This document shows, one piece after another, positions 22,736 through 34,004 of a stretch of 60,000 bases of DNA. Both the position numbers and the translations under genes were made by a program. Numbering within the stretch: position 1 is the first letter of the stretch; every line of letters starts with the position of its first letter. The stretch is from Bolinopsis microptera (lineage: Eukaryota; Ctenophora; Tentaculata; Lobata; Bolinopsidae), in the NCBI RefSeq assembly GCF_026151205.1, contig NC_087072.1, positions 20,118,103 to 20,178,102 on the forward strand. The letters are read 5' to 3'. The notes under the pieces are model-generated. The model did no database searches. It was not told where the DNA came from and saw only the letters and a list, made by a program, of their open reading frames with translations.

Positions 22736-24455
22736 ATGGCAAGTAACAATGTACCCGAGAGGGTGTCGATACGAAAAAAACGTGGAGTCAAGACGAGTCC
22801 CCCTAAGGATTCATCTTCTGATAATGTCCCAGTGCCAGAGGAAAAATACTGCCAATGTGATGTTTACATGTCAGAAGAACTATCAGTTGAATGTGAAGCT
22901 TGCCAATTATTTTGGCACCTGAGTTGTGTTGGTTTATCTGGCCTTAAAAACGAGATGTTACTGAATCTTACAAACTGGAAGTGCCCATACTGTTTTGTGG
23001 CGCCTCATACCTCAGCTGACACTAAGGAAAACGGGGCTGTCAGGGCTATTATTAAAGAGGAACTCCAACATTTGACCCCAGCCCTGACTAACTCTATTAA
23101 GGGGGCCGGGGGGGGGGGGGGGGGGGGGTCTTCATCAAAATTCTCTCGAAATTGACTTTGTAGTTGTTTCTGATGGAGGGGAGTGATATCTATCAGCTGT
23201 TTTTGGTCCCATGGAAAAATATTGTTTCTAGCCGAAATTATTGCCGGTCAAAGGTCAGCGCTTATGTGTAATTGTATTGCGCGAGCGATTTTCAATCGCG
23301 CGCCCTGAAAATCGAGTCTATAAATCTATCTTCTCCTACATTTTTTGAGCAATCACCCTGAAACTTTCAGGATATGTTCTAAGGACCATTTAGAAGAGAT
23401 TGTCGGGCCAGAATTTTGAGATAGGCCTTAGAAATTTTTTTATTCAATTTTGAAAATCTTGGACCTGAAAAAATCGTCAAAATACGAGGTCCAAGATTTT
23501 CAAAATCGAATAAAAAATTTTCTAAAGCCTATCTCAAAATTCTGGCCCGACAATCTCTTCTAAATGGTCCTTAGAACATATCCTGAAAGTTTCAGGGTGA
23601 TTGCTCAAAAAATGTAGGAGAAGATAGATTTTTAGACTCGATTTTCAGGGCGCGCGATTGAAAATTGCTCGCGCAATACAATTACACATAAGCGCTGACC
23701 TTTGACCGGCAATAATTTCGGCTAGAAACAATATTTTTCCATGGGACCAAAAACAGCTGATAGATATCACTCCCCTCCATCAGAAACAACTACAAAGTCA
23801 ATTTCGAGAGAATTTTGATGAAGACCCCCCCGGCCCCCTTAAGGAAGCTATTAAAGGAAGTGCAGAGAAAACAGTTGATAAAGCTGTTCGTCTCTATTCT
23901 GAGGTAACAGCACAAACCCAGAAGAAGGTTCTCGATGACATGAGTCGTGAACAAGCTTCTGAAACTGTTATTTCGGAAGTGCAAATGAAGATGCACACTG
24001 ATACATTTGAGCGAAACAAACGAAAACTCAATCTGTGTGTGCTCAAGGTTCCAGAGAGCAAAAAGACTACCTCTAAGCAACGCCAGGAGGACGACTCCAA
24101 GTTCTGCAGGGAGACCCTAAAGATTAAGAAGGACGACATGATAAGTTGCCATCGCTCTGGCAAGCTTGATGCTGACAAGCCAGATCACCGTCGCCCGCTC
24201 ATCATCCAGACACGAGATGAAGAGTCAGTAAATTTCTACGCTGACCATGGTAAGGGCTGGAAAGAGTCAACTTATTGGATCAACTTGGACCTCTGCAAGG
24301 CAGACAGAGATATTCGTTTTTTAGCCAGAAAGGAGAGGAAGAAGAGGCAGGAGGAAGCGAAGAAAAGAGAGACAGAGAAGACGAAGGAGGAAGCAAAGAA
24401 AAGAGAGCCAGAGAAGACAGAGGACAAAGCGGAGGCCGCAGTGCCCAGCCGTTAA
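22736..24455 (+). CDS. LINE ORF1 protein with PHD finger, split by a MITE
   Basis: ATG at 22736 (the frame is open from 22724 without ATG). The first part (22736-23100) encodes a PHD-type zinc finger: CQCDVYMSEELSVECEAC, then FWHLSCVG and WKCPYC, with the Cys4-His-Cys3 spacing. The frame is interrupted by the element at 23101-23838 and resumes at 23843 in the same phase, giving about 325 codons without the insert. The second part has a coiled-coil-like stretch (EKTVDKAVRLYSEV), a conserved KRKLNLCVLKVPES block that looks like the nucleic-acid-binding region of CR1/L2-type ORF1 proteins, and a Lys/Glu-rich tail. It ends with TAA at 24453-24455, overlapping ORF2. As it stands this copy cannot make a full ORF1 protein. 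Confidence 0.85.
23101..23838. mobile_element. Palindromic TTAA-flanked element (piggyBac-type MITE) inside LINE ORF1
   Basis: Two arms of about 360 bp are inverted copies around a loop of about 20 bp near 23476-23495. The ends read GGGGGCC and GGCCCCC. TTAA flanks both sides exactly (23097-23100 and 23839-23842). Removing the element plus one TTAA restores the ORF1 frame without a base lost. The left arm has a run of 21 G (23108-23128) where the right has 7 C, suggesting slippage. No transposase. TTAA target choice and seamless ends are typical of piggyBac-type elements; the family assignment is inferred. Confidence 0.88.
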
Positions 24456-27400
24456 ATATTTTTTATACCAATGCTAACGGCCTATTTAATAAAATTGATG
24501 AACTAAAATGTATTTTATCAATGTATAAATCTATTGAGGTAATTTGTGTAACAGAAACTCATTTTAGTAGTGATATATTAGATGCCGAAATTTATATTGA
24601 AGGATTTAGTATGTTTAGAAAAGATAGAGATTTTAGAATTGACAATTCCACTGGCAGTATAAGTGGTGGAGGAGGCTCTATAATTTACGTTAAAAACTGT
24701 TGTAATGCTTCACTAGTGAACTCTTTTTTAAAGGCACCGGATTCTTTAGCTGTTAATATCAACACATCAGGTGGACTGATTAGTATTTGTTGTATTTACA
24801 GATCCACTTCATTGAATTTAGAACAGAATAATGCGTTAATATCTTGTATCAAGAGCATCTGTAGTGAAAGGAATGATTTTGAAACACTCCTTTTAGGAGA
24901 TTTTAATTTACCAAATGTTTTATGGGAAACTGGTAGCATAAATAGTAATATTGCTAGCAAGAACCAGTTTTTAGTTACTCAACAGAAATTCATGGATGTT
25001 TTCAATGACAGTGGTTTAACTTGGTATTTCACCAACGAGACAACTAGAAGACGGCTTGTGAAGGATACTCTCCAGGAGAGTCTTCTTGATCAGGTCCTGT
25101 ATACAAATGATGCTCTTGTCAACGGTTGTAAGATCGTTTCTCCGCTTGGTAAGAGTGATCATGTTGGGATACTTGTCGAACTAGTTGTTTCGCCGGATAC
25201 TAGCAAATGTTTAAAAGAGAAGATTATCAAACCTATATGGGGTAAGATTTCCTCTGAAGAGTTATTAAATTTTAGTTTGAAAAATATCGACTGGGATTAT
25301 AGTTCTACCAATGATGTTCAAGATATGTGGGCTGAATTACATGGTAAACTGGAGACTGTTGCTGCAGCTGTTCCGACTGCTTCGGTTTATCTCGACAACA
25401 GACCTGTCAAGTTGCCATGGAGTACATCTGCACTTAAACGAATGAGAAAGAATAAAGATAAAGCATGGGCTGAGTTTGATATTAATCCATCTGATGTTAA
25501 TTTTAGTTATGCAAGTAGCAAACAACATACTTATGAATTAGCAGAAATTAAAGCTAAAGTTAATTATGAAAAGAAAATTACATCTAATCTGAAGCAGAAT
25601 TGTAAGTCTTTTTACTCTTATTTACGAAATAAACGTCAAGTTAAGTCTAGTGTGGTTTCTTTAGATAGAGGAGATGGTACACGCACAGATAGTTCGACTG
25701 AGTCAGCTGAGGTACTCGCAAGTGCCTTTAGCTCTGTTTTTGTGCGTGAACCACCTGGCCCTCTCCCTAAAACTGAGAATTTAAGACCTGACAATGAGAG
25801 TATTGATGATATTGATGATATGGAAGTCAACAGTTCTGATATAAAAAAGCAACTTTTAAAGCTTAACATTTTTAAGAGTTCTGGTCCGGATGGTGTTCAT
25901 CCGAAGTTGTTGAAATCGCTAGCTTATGACAACAATTTTGTTGAAGCAATAACTAAATTATTTCAAAAGTGTTCAGATACAGGATCTTTACCTGCAGTGT
26001 GGAAATCTGCATCTGTTGTAGCATTGTTTAAAAAGGGTATGAAATCGGACCCCTTAAATTATAGACCAGTTTCATTAACTTGTATTTTGTGCAAAGTGTA
26101 TGAAAAGTTGGTGAGAGCACATGTTTTAAATTTTCTAGAACATCGAATTTCGAAGCATCAGCATGGATTTGTTAAGGGTAAATCGTGTTTATCTAATCTT
26201 TTAGAGACATTTGATGACATTCTTGACATTTTAGATGAAGGTGCCCCGGTTGATCTTCTATACTTTGATTTTAGTAAGGCGTTCGACACAGTCCCCCACT
26301 TTAGACTTCTGTCTAAATTGGAAGGCTTTGGTGTCAAAGGAAAGGTTTTAGATGTTATTAAAGATTTTCTGACAGACAGGACTATGAGGGTTTCTGTAGA
26401 AGGACAATGGTCCGAGGTTAAACATGTTTTATCTGGTGTTCCTCAGGGGTCAGTTCTAGGCCCTCTCCTATTCATTCTGTATATTAATGATTTGCCTGAC
26501 ATTGTAAAAAATAAGATAAAGTTATTTGCTGATGATCTTAAATTAATTGGTAATGCAGCTAACCACGGTAGTGTTGCTGAAGATATCGAAGAATTAGAAG
26601 TTTGGGAAAGTATTTGGCTTTTACAATTTAATCCTGCCAAGTGCAAAGTAGTGCACATTAATTTTAACAACAATCCTAATTTAAATTATAAGGTAAATGG
26701 TATAGAACTTGAAGTATCTGATCAGGAAAAAGATTTGGGGGTTATTACCCATAGCTCCCTGCTTTGGAACGAACAGATCAAAGCATGTATCGCTAAGGCA
26801 AATCGTATGATTTGTTGGATTGTAAGGAATTTAGTTATTAGAGAAAAGGTTGTTATGATTGCTATATATAAAGCTTTAATAAGACCTCATCTTGAGTATT
26901 GTGTCCAATTGTGGAATCCACCTGCGGCTCATGGAAGTTGGGGGACTGTTTTGGAGCTGGAGAGCGTCCAGAGGCGGTTTACCCGTCTGATTGATGAGGT
27001 GGGTACTCTTCCTTACAGCCGTAGACTGGAAATCCTCAATTTGACAACGCTGGCAGAGCGGCGAATACGTGGGGACCTTATTGAAGCTTTTAAGGTTATT
27101 AATGCTATGACTGATTATGGTTCAGACTTGTTCAGACCAAGCAGATCAGGTCTTAATCTGGTTTCATCCAATAGATGTAGTAAAAGTGTGACAAAGGTCA
27201 AGAATATCCAGAAGTCTTTTCTCCCGGAGCGAGTTATTCCATATTGGAACAAACTCCCTCCGGACGTCAAGAACTCTGTGACAGTTTTAGGTTTTAAAAT
27301 TAAATTAGAAGGATATAAGATAGATATGATTTCTAAAAGTATTACAAATGATTGCTTTTTTTGGAATGTTTCTAATGAAGTTTTAGTAAGAATTGAGGGA

Positions 27401-27511
27401 GCCAGTTATGTCAGTAATAAAGAGAAACATAACAATTATCTTTGGTTCCATCCTTATGTGGCAAAGAAGCGTTTTATAAATCTTTATTCCACTGGGAAGT
27501 TTTTAAAATAG
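24275..27511 (+). CDS. LINE ORF2: endonuclease and reverse transcriptase
   Basis: Intact frame ending TAG at 27509-27511. The recognisable protein starts near 24452, one base before the ORF1 stop, with LNIFYTNANGLFNKIDELK, the beginning of the endonuclease domain. Seen in order: VTETHF, LLGDFNLPNVLW and SDHVGILVEL (endonuclease), then FKSSGPDGVHPKLL, NYRPVSLTCI, YFDFSKAFDTVPH, SGVPQGSVLGPLLF and the catalytic FADD near residue 751. The C-terminus has the LEYCVQLWNPP and LESVQRRFTRLI blocks usual in this group. The protein copies element RNA at a nicked genomic target. There is no ATG between the start of the open frame (24275, a TTG) and the endonuclease, so ORF2 probably depends on frameshift or stop-reinitiation at the ORF1 end. 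No stops or frameshifts in about 1,000 codons: likely a young copy. Confidence 0.92.
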   Translation: MDQLGPLQGRQRYSFFSQKGEEEEAGGSEEKRDREDEGGSKEKRAREDRGQSGGRSAQPLNIFYTNANGLFNKIDELKCILSMYKSIEVICVTETHFSSDILDAEIYIEGFSMFRKDRDFRIDNSTGSISGGGGSIIYVKNCCNASLVNSFLKAPDSLAVNINTSGGLISICCIYRSTSLNLEQNNALISCIKSICSERNDFETLLLGDFNLPNVLWETGSINSNIASKNQFLVTQQKFMDVFNDSGLTWYFTNETTRRRLVKDTLQESLLDQVLYTNDALVNGCKIVSPLGKSDHVGILVELVVSPDTSKCLKEKIIKPIWGKISSEELLNFSLKNIDWDYSSTNDVQDMWAELHGKLETVAAAVPTASVYLDNRPVKLPWSTSALKRMRKNKDKAWAEFDINPSDVNFSYASSKQHTYELAEIKAKVNYEKKITSNLKQNCKSFYSYLRNKRQVKSSVVSLDRGDGTRTDSSTESAEVLASAFSSVFVREPPGPLPKTENLRPDNESIDDIDDMEVNSSDIKKQLLKLNIFKSSGPDGVHPKLLKSLAYDNNFVEAITKLFQKCSDTGSLPAVWKSASVVALFKKGMKSDPLNYRPVSLTCILCKVYEKLVRAHVLNFLEHRISKHQHGFVKGKSCLSNLLETFDDILDILDEGAPVDLLYFDFSKAFDTVPHFRLLSKLEGFGVKGKVLDVIKDFLTDRTMRVSVEGQWSEVKHVLSGVPQGSVLGPLLFILYINDLPDIVKNKIKLFADDLKLIGNAANHGSVAEDIEELEVWESIWLLQFNPAKCKVVHINFNNNPNLNYKVNGIELEVSDQEKDLGVITHSSLLWNEQIKACIAKANRMICWIVRNLVIREKVVMIAIYKALIRPHLEYCVQLWNPPAAHGSWGTVLELESVQRRFTRLIDEVGTLPYSRRLEILNLTTLAERRIRGDLIEAFKVINAMTDYGSDLFRPSRSGLNLVSSNRCSKSVTKVKNIQKSFLPERVIPYWNKLPPDVKNSVTVLGFKIKLEGYKIDMISKSITNDCFFWNVSNEVLVRIEGASYVSNKEKHNNYLWFHPYVAKKRFINLYSTGKFLK

Positions 27512-27671
27512 GATAATGTTTTTGATGAAATTGTTTTTAAATATTGTATTTGATAATTAATTAATGTTAGTGGGGAAATATTTATTATATATTTTTTCAC
27601 ACAGTGCGATGATAGTTTGTAGACATGTGTGATGATGTGATGTCATAAATTTTACTTTACTTTACTTTACT

Positions 27672-28367
27672 AGTGTCAATAAGGGTACCTTAAGATATAT
27701 CCTCGAATTAGTCTGATTAAATTAAGGTATAGTTTGTCCCATTTAACGAGCTAAAATAACGATTCTACACTTCTTTTGTTCGAAATTACTAATTTTCTTT
27801 GTTTTCCGAGTAAGGCCGAGACTATGTGACTGGGTAAAAAGGTCACATTACAGGGTAAAACGTGACAATCATACTCAATTTTTTGTTCATAACTGCTTCA
27901 GATTTTATAGCAGTCCCAAATACCGATATCTGGTATATTCTTATATTGCTGCATTCCAGATTCCTCATCGCAGCCAGAGCCAATTCTGGAAGCACTATAA
28001 TAAGGCTACATGACATTGACTCGTAAACGATACTTTCATAGGAATACATCATTTTTGACGTATTCGTGTGTACCAACAATTTTAGGTTAAGCTGAATATG
28101 TCGTATTCGGGATTTGTGAAAACCTGAAAAATTTCAAATTTGACGAATAGAGTATTTAAATTCTGATTACGTCATCATGAAAGGAATTAGGTCAATTAAT
28201 TGGAAAACTTTATAAATCGGTTGAATTATATTTATTGAATGGTGCTCACGTTTCCAGAGCAGTATGTTTACTAAGAACTATCCTAATTCTAAACTATTCA
28301 CATATTAACTACTAGGTTTGAATATTATATTACGTGAATATTTCTTTTTGTGAATTGTTCATTATAG
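27672..28367. other. Non-coding, AT-rich
   Basis: Nothing recognisable; short open frames look random. Confidence 0.4.
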
Positions 28368-28423
28368 AACCGCCGGCACCTTCCAGAATCCGGATCAACA
28401 ACAACATTCCACCCGATAATTAG
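28368..28423 (+). CDS. Possible terminal exon (17 codons)
   Basis: After a plausible acceptor (gtgaattgttcattatag) the frame reads PPAPSRIRINNNIPPDN and stops with TAG at 28421-28423. The composition looks like a real C-terminus, but the exon is very short and no upstream partner exon was found; the LINE lies 0.7 kb upstream. Low support. Confidence 0.22.
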
Positions 28424-29927
28424 CGATACTATGAATGTTGAAAATTTAGACTGTCATATACTAATTATGCAATAGTATTAGTAACTTATGTTTTATCTGA
28501 GGATCTAAGGCTTACGTGTCCATAAACACGATCGAAGATAATATGGCGAAGTGACAGGCTGAGCGCCGCCCAGTAAATTATATTTAAGCTTAAAAGAATA
28601 AACTATAATAAATTATTCCATATACTTGGTTATTTACGGTTGATGAACAGTTGGAATTCGTTCTTTCGCAATAGCTTTCTAATCGCATAGTCGTTGCCTA
28701 ACCGTGAGCGGACTATTTTAAGCAGAGTTCAAATTAAATGAATGGATTCTTTAGCAATTCTCTTTAAGACATCAACCATCTTTTGTCCACTAATCACAAT
28801 CTTTAGAGTGCCCAACTTTCACAAACGTTCTGAAATATTCAGAAACGAGCCAATCACTCAAATTGAAGCTTTCTACCCCTCGACTGCAAGTCAAAGCTTT
28901 TGTTTATAATATCATAACAATACTTATACAGTTAATTCAAATGTGTTTGACTAAGGATTTGGTAAATTTCGTTTTATACTCTGAAGAAAGATCAGTTTAA
29001 TGAACTCCTAATTTCCATGATGTCGATTGGGCGGGTCAGGTTTTAGTATGTAGTATCTACTCGTACTATTAATATTCAATTTAAATTTCTTACTAGAAGA
29101 TATTACTTATTAAAGCCTAATGGGGACTAATCAGGAACTCTTAACCTAAGATTTTAATTCATCTTTATAAGCAAGTTAGAGAAGGTTTGTGCCTGGTATA
29201 ACTCAAAACCTGACTGTCCAAAATATAAAATGTCAGATTACACTTATCAATTAAAGTAATCCACAACTTTCCAGCTATGCAATTGTATATCATAGACATT
29301 TGATAAAGTAAAGTCAAAATAATTAAAATTTTGTTAAATTTAATTCAAGTAAAGTCAATATATTCAAGAATATGAAATGTCTTACTTTTTGTAATCTCAC
29401 TTTTTGTAATCCTACTTTTTATAACTAAAATTTGATCATATTCTTTGAGCATCTCAGGTAAACTTTAAGTTTTTACAGGACGATAAACTCTAGACCATAG
29501 ACACCAACTAACTATAACTACTTTTGTTTTTCGTACTGTTGATTTGACATGCACCAACCATTCTCAATTTTAAAGTAATATTGATATATGTATTACAGTT
29601 ATATCCGCGATAAAAAAACATAATACGACGATTCAATTTCAATAATATAATATAACACGACGAATTAAATGAAATTAAATTTGATCCGCAGCTTCTAGCT
29701 TCTACTTTGCAGAATTTAATCGCAGATTGCGCACTCTTCCATAATCACAAGTTCTCCCCTGGATATGTGACACTATGCAGCAGCCTTACTTATAGTATCC
29801 TACTTAACAAGATGATATTTAACAGTTTAACTGAATGATAAGTATTTTTGGAAAAGAATTGTTGTGTTGGTGGCGTATTATATACTTTAAAACAATACCC
29901 ATTCAGCTGTGCATAGTCGTGTTACAG
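28424..29927. other. Non-coding, AT-rich
   Basis: No supported gene. Three imperfect copies of a ctcactttttgtaat motif lie near 29380-29420. Confidence 0.4.
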
Positions 29928-30071
29928 GTTACAAATGACTCTAGTACACACTCCTTTCATACTAGTCTTCAGTTAAAAAAGAAGCTCGTAACTAATGAGC
30001 TGTATGTGACTCCAGGGAGCCGTGGTGAATACAGTCCTTATATGGGTATACGAGGAAAGTCTAACATTTAG
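29928..30071 (+). CDS. Probable terminal exon, unrecognised protein
   Basis: After an acceptor gtcgtgttacag the frame runs 47 codons to TAG (30069-30071): it starts VTNDSSTHSF and ends LYVTPGSRGEYSPYMGIRGK then SNI. The Gly/Tyr/Arg-rich, hydrophilic end reads like a real C-terminus. Acceptor phase is 0. No donor partner was identified upstream, so the gene it belongs to is unknown. Confidence 0.4.
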   Translation, partial: VTNDSSTHSFHTSLQLKKKLVTNELYVTPGSRGEYSPYMGIRGKSNI

Positions 30072-30943
30072 CACGTGCACCAGCAGGACAATGAGATTTT
30101 GACCAGCACAATTATACTCACATTGAACGATATTGATCTACACTTGACAATACAAATACCAAGAATTGTGATATGCAGTCAGTTCCGTCGTAAAATAATA
30201 GTAAGCCATGCATATGCATGTTGGAATTTACCCGAATTTCTCAATAATGGATGTTGCCTGCTTTTGTATCGGTGGGGTTGTGGACCGGATGTGACCAGGA
30301 TATGCCACGTTGGATTGTTGACTACATAGTTTGTTCCATAGCCCTTCATTTTTACTTTCCGTTGATTATTTGATTTTTCGATCATAACACAAGAGTAACT
30401 CTATTAAACAGATACACAAGTGAGATGATATTTAAATTTCTGAAGTGTTATCCTATAACTTCTGTAGCTGATAATATCTGTTTTCATCCTGTTGACAAAT
30501 CTCACATGGTTGGTCTAAGACTAGAAACTAGTGATTATCATTCATTGCAAAAGCGGAGAGTGATAAAAGCTGTGCTTACCCGCCTATGTTTATTCCATTA
30601 TTTACACGAATTGTGCAACATTTGGAAGAATTTTTTCAACCACGTACCGGCATACAGGTACAAGTCACATGACTGACTCGAGGCTCATTATGTAGTAGTA
30701 GAGTAAATTCCAATGTTATTATGTGATCCTAATTAAATTATCGCCAGGAAAAAGGCAGTTTAGAAGATAATGAGCATCACAATACCTTAATTCCTACACA
30801 ATGCACATGTTGCTACCTTAAAGTTAAGAACGACAAATTTAGTCTACCATAAATTCAGTCAAACTTTTTACAAAAATTGTTGTAAACCAAATTTCATGTG
30901 ACTAAATTTTTCGGCGACTAATTTTGAAGTACGACCAAAATTT
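30072..30943. other. Non-coding flank of the second LINE
   Basis: No supported coding frame. Confidence 0.4.
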
Positions 30944-31007
30944 TAGTAGAGCATTATTATTATTATAAAACAGGATCTTACCGACAAAAATGATTCTTAA
31001 AAATACC

Positions 31008-32623
31008 TTAATGCGGTAAACTGTACCCTTGAAAAAGATTTTCCCAACATCTGTTGCATGCAGCTATATCTCTAATTTCGTTCAATTCATGCAAGTTGTC
31101 CATTTGCAAATTTCTACTACTTAAATCACTTCTTAAAACCGATAACAAGTTCATTCTAGGTCTCCCCAATCTACCAATGAATAAATTATCTGATTCAATT
31201 GCAAAAGAGAGAGCCGTTTGGGCTGGGGTGTTCTCCATACTCCTGAGAATGTGTCCAAACATCTTCCACCGCTGGTGTTCAATACGCTTGGATAACTTTT
31301 CAACTTTGCACCGTTCATACAATGCTTTGTTGCTTATCATACCTTTAGGCCATTTGATGTTTAAAATGGACCTGAGGTGTCTACGATGGAGTGTGTCCAT
31401 TTTCTCCATGGTTGCTTTCTTAGGACTCCAACTATTTGAGTTGTAAATCAATACAGATACAACTTGAGCATCATATAACCTCAGCTTTCTTTCAAGGGAA
31501 ATTTTCTTACCGGACAACCATACTTTTCCAAAGTCCTTAAAAGCAATCTCAGCTAGGATTCTCCTTCTTTGAATGTCCTTCTCAGTGCAGAGTAAGGAAC
31601 CTAGTGACTTGTTACTTCGCCATGGTTCGTTATTAGCTAATGGCTGACCGTTTGTGTCTTTATCAGATTTTTTCGCCAGGTAGAAGGTACTGAATTCAGT
31701 TTTACTTTCATTTACTTGGAGGTTCCAGCCTTTGAGAATCTCCTTCACTGTAGGAAGGAAAATTTTCAGTTTCTCGATGTCCTCGTCAGCAAAGTCACAA
31801 TCGTCTGAATATTCCCACTCAGTTGGAAAACCTAGTTCTGATACTGGTGGGTTTGGTCTCCCGGATACAGCTCTGAGGTGGTGTAGGGCTGCTGCAAGAA
31901 TAAGTGTGAATAGCTTTCCAGATAAACTGTCACCTTGAAAGGCTCCGAGTAAACTTTCAAACTCTTCCGATAGTGAGGAGTTAACACGAACTCTAAGGAG
32001 AGTATTCGATAGAAGGTATTGAACTAAGCGAATGTCGTCCTCCGAACAACAAGCATTTTGCTAAATGTCCATTTCTTCCTCATCACAACAGATATGAGCA
32101 TTCTCTGAGCCCACACAATGTCAGAGCAGCTCCTACCTCTCTTGTAAGCACTCTACCATGGCATGGTGTAGTTGTCAATTCTACTCTCAACCCGTTTTAA
32201 GGCAATTTGAGTGAGCATCTTCCTCGATCCGTTTAACAGTGTAAGTGGTCTAAGGCTTGTGAGGGGACCTTAAGGTTTACCGGGCTTCTGTAGAGGAGTC
32301 ACAATACCTTGTCCTATTGAACTTATGTATTTGTTCCCACTAAATGACTCATTAATTGCCTCAGCATACTTCTCAAAAGTGATTGGATGGGCGTACTTTA
32401 TCAACTCATTCTGGAGATTATCTGGACCACTGGCACGGTTTGATTTGAGTTTACTTGCAGCAAGTTTAACTTCAACTGGTGTAATGGGGTTATCAAGTGG
32501 TTTTGGATCGCAGGTAAAAGGTTGCAGGCCAGCTTCAACTCCTTCTGTTAGTTGTTTTTCGAAGAAAGATTTCGCTGTGTTTGCTTTCCCTAAATCAGTA
32601 CCAATAGTTGTTGTTGATATCAT
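31008..32623 (-). pseudogene. LINE reverse transcriptase and C-terminal domain, interrupted
   Basis: Continues the element's protein. 32623-32270 has ASGPDNLQNELIKY (RT block) and GIVTPLQKPGKP, then a TAA at about 32270; translation past it reads GPLTSLRPLTLLNGSRKMLT, the next RT block. Further stops and a frame change lie near 32050-32155. From about 32040 the frame is open again to 31008: LLGAFQGDSLSGKLF (RT), catalytic YSDD near 31797-31812, then the C-terminal LHRRHLRSILNIKWP and HQRWKMFGHILRSM blocks and a TGA or TAA-type stop at 31008. The copy cannot make an active protein without reading through several lesions. Confidence 0.8.
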
Positions 32624-34004
32624 TGACCACTATGTTACCCGACTTTTTTATTCCAGCTAAAGATCTTGAAGCTTCAAACATCTTTCTAGCGTCGTCAGTG
32701 TTATTTATTTCTTCTGCTAGAGCGTCAGCCTTCATGTTATTTATTTGCACAAGTCTCTTAGAAATGCTATTCTGAATCATTCTAACTTCTCTCCTATCTC
32801 CACTAACATCACTACCACTTGGGGCTGATTTGATCTTTAGAGTCTGATCACGCTTTTTAGCAACTAATAAAGCTACTGTTAGATCACTGGAGAAATTTTG
32901 TTTAGAGGATTTCCCTTTCAGTGGTATAGTTTCTTCAGCACACGCACGTATGTCACTAAATAGTTCATTCATTTTCTCATTTGGGTCATCTGGATAAGTT
33001 TTACCCGATAACCTTTCAGCAATCGCACTTTGATATTTCTGTCTGAGTTCTTTATCCCTGTAGAGAGTTGAACAGTCAAACTGAGTGCTATCTGATTTTT
33101 TGGTTTTGTGAATGAGAACATGATTTTTCAGCATTAATCGAGTTACAACAGGTTTGTGATCAGATCGTAACTCAGCGCCTCCGTATGATCTGCTGTCCTT
33201 TATTAAAACCGTAGACCTCCTCCTGCAAAGCACATAGTCAAGTTGAGCGTATATAGGAGTATTTCTCTTAGTCCTGTGTTCACCAGTCCAAGTTAGTTTG
33301 TGCCTACTTGGATGATCAAACAAAGTATTGCATGCTGTTAGGTCTTCTTTAACCATAAATTCAAGCAAATGCTCCCCATTTTCATTTCTAGTCCCAATAC
33401 CATGTCTACCTATCAAACCTTCCAGACCTAATTGTTCATCAACCCTAGTTCGTTTACCCAGCTTTGAGTTAAAATCTCCGCAGTGGAACATTTCCCATTT
33501 TGATGGAGTAGATGATACATTGTGTAAATCTCTATAGAACTGAGACAGTTTGTCAGGGTGTTGTTGAGCACGAAGAGATGTGAGACCATAACTGTTGATG
33601 ATTCTGAAATTCTTATTACTACCACCCTTGAGAGGAAAACAAAAATCAATATACCCAACTCTATCAGAGATCTGTTTGAAAGTTGTGATGAAAGGTTGCA
33701 GTTTAGGGCTAATAACAAATCCAATACCCCCATGAAATTGTTCTTTCTGATCAAAAATTAACAGTCTGTAGTTGTTGTGAAGAATGATATCCACCTGATT
33801 AGTGCACTTAGTTTCTTGTAGTCCCACAATGTCCATACTGTACCTTTTGCAGTCATTACCCAGTAACTCCCTCTTCAAAAGTCGTTCAGACCGAGTGTCT
33901 GGACTACCCAAGCCCCTAACATTCCAAGAACAAACAGCGAAAACAAATAGCACAGCACACAGTGTTGATCCCATCTTGATTTTGGGCGTAGACTCTCCAG
34001 CCAT
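32595..34004 (-). CDS. LINE endonuclease domain and linker (N-terminal part of ORF)
   Basis: ATG at 34002-34004, 35 bp inside the element. The frame is open for 469 codons. Endonuclease motifs in order: CSWNVRGLGS, VGLQETKC, HCGDFNSKLG, LDYVLCRRRS and RSDHKPVV, the metal-binding and catalytic blocks of the apurinic-type endonuclease fold. A Lys-rich linker follows. The N-terminal MGSTLCAVLFVFAVC is hydrophobic, which is unusual for this domain. The frame is lost near 32600, after which the protein continues in a second frame (32270-32623). Confidence 0.85.
   Translation of the reverse strand: MAGESTPKIKMGSTLCAVLFVFAVCSWNVRGLGSPDTRSERLLKRELLGNDCKRYSMDIVGLQETKCTNQVDIILHNNYRLLIFDQKEQFHGGIGFVISPKLQPFITTFKQISDRVGYIDFCFPLKGGSNKNFRIINSYGLTSLRAQQHPDKLSQFYRDLHNVSSTPSKWEMFHCGDFNSKLGKRTRVDEQLGLEGLIGRHGIGTRNENGEHLLEFMVKEDLTACNTLFDHPSRHKLTWTGEHRTKRNTPIYAQLDYVLCRRRSTVLIKDSRSYGGAELRSDHKPVVTRLMLKNHVLIHKTKKSDSTQFDCSTLYRDKELRQKYQSAIAERLSGKTYPDDPNEKMNELFSDIRACAEETIPLKGKSSKQNFSSDLTVALLVAKKRDQTLKIKSAPSGSDVSGDRREVRMIQNSISKRLVQINNMKADALAEEINNTDDARKMFEASRSLAGIKKSGNIVVNDINNNYWY

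Larger units (their letters stand above)
22600..27671 (+). mobile_element. CR1/Jockey-group LINE, near full length
   Basis: Two ORFs in LINE order, then a 3' UTR ending in a (tttac)n tail at about 27651-27671. ORF1 has a PHD finger, and ORF2 has an apurinic-type endonuclease and a reverse transcriptase with FADD, as in CR1, L2 and Rex relatives. The 5' boundary is approximate and no target-site duplication was found, which is common for this group. The copy carries a later insertion at 23101-23838. Confidence 0.85.
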
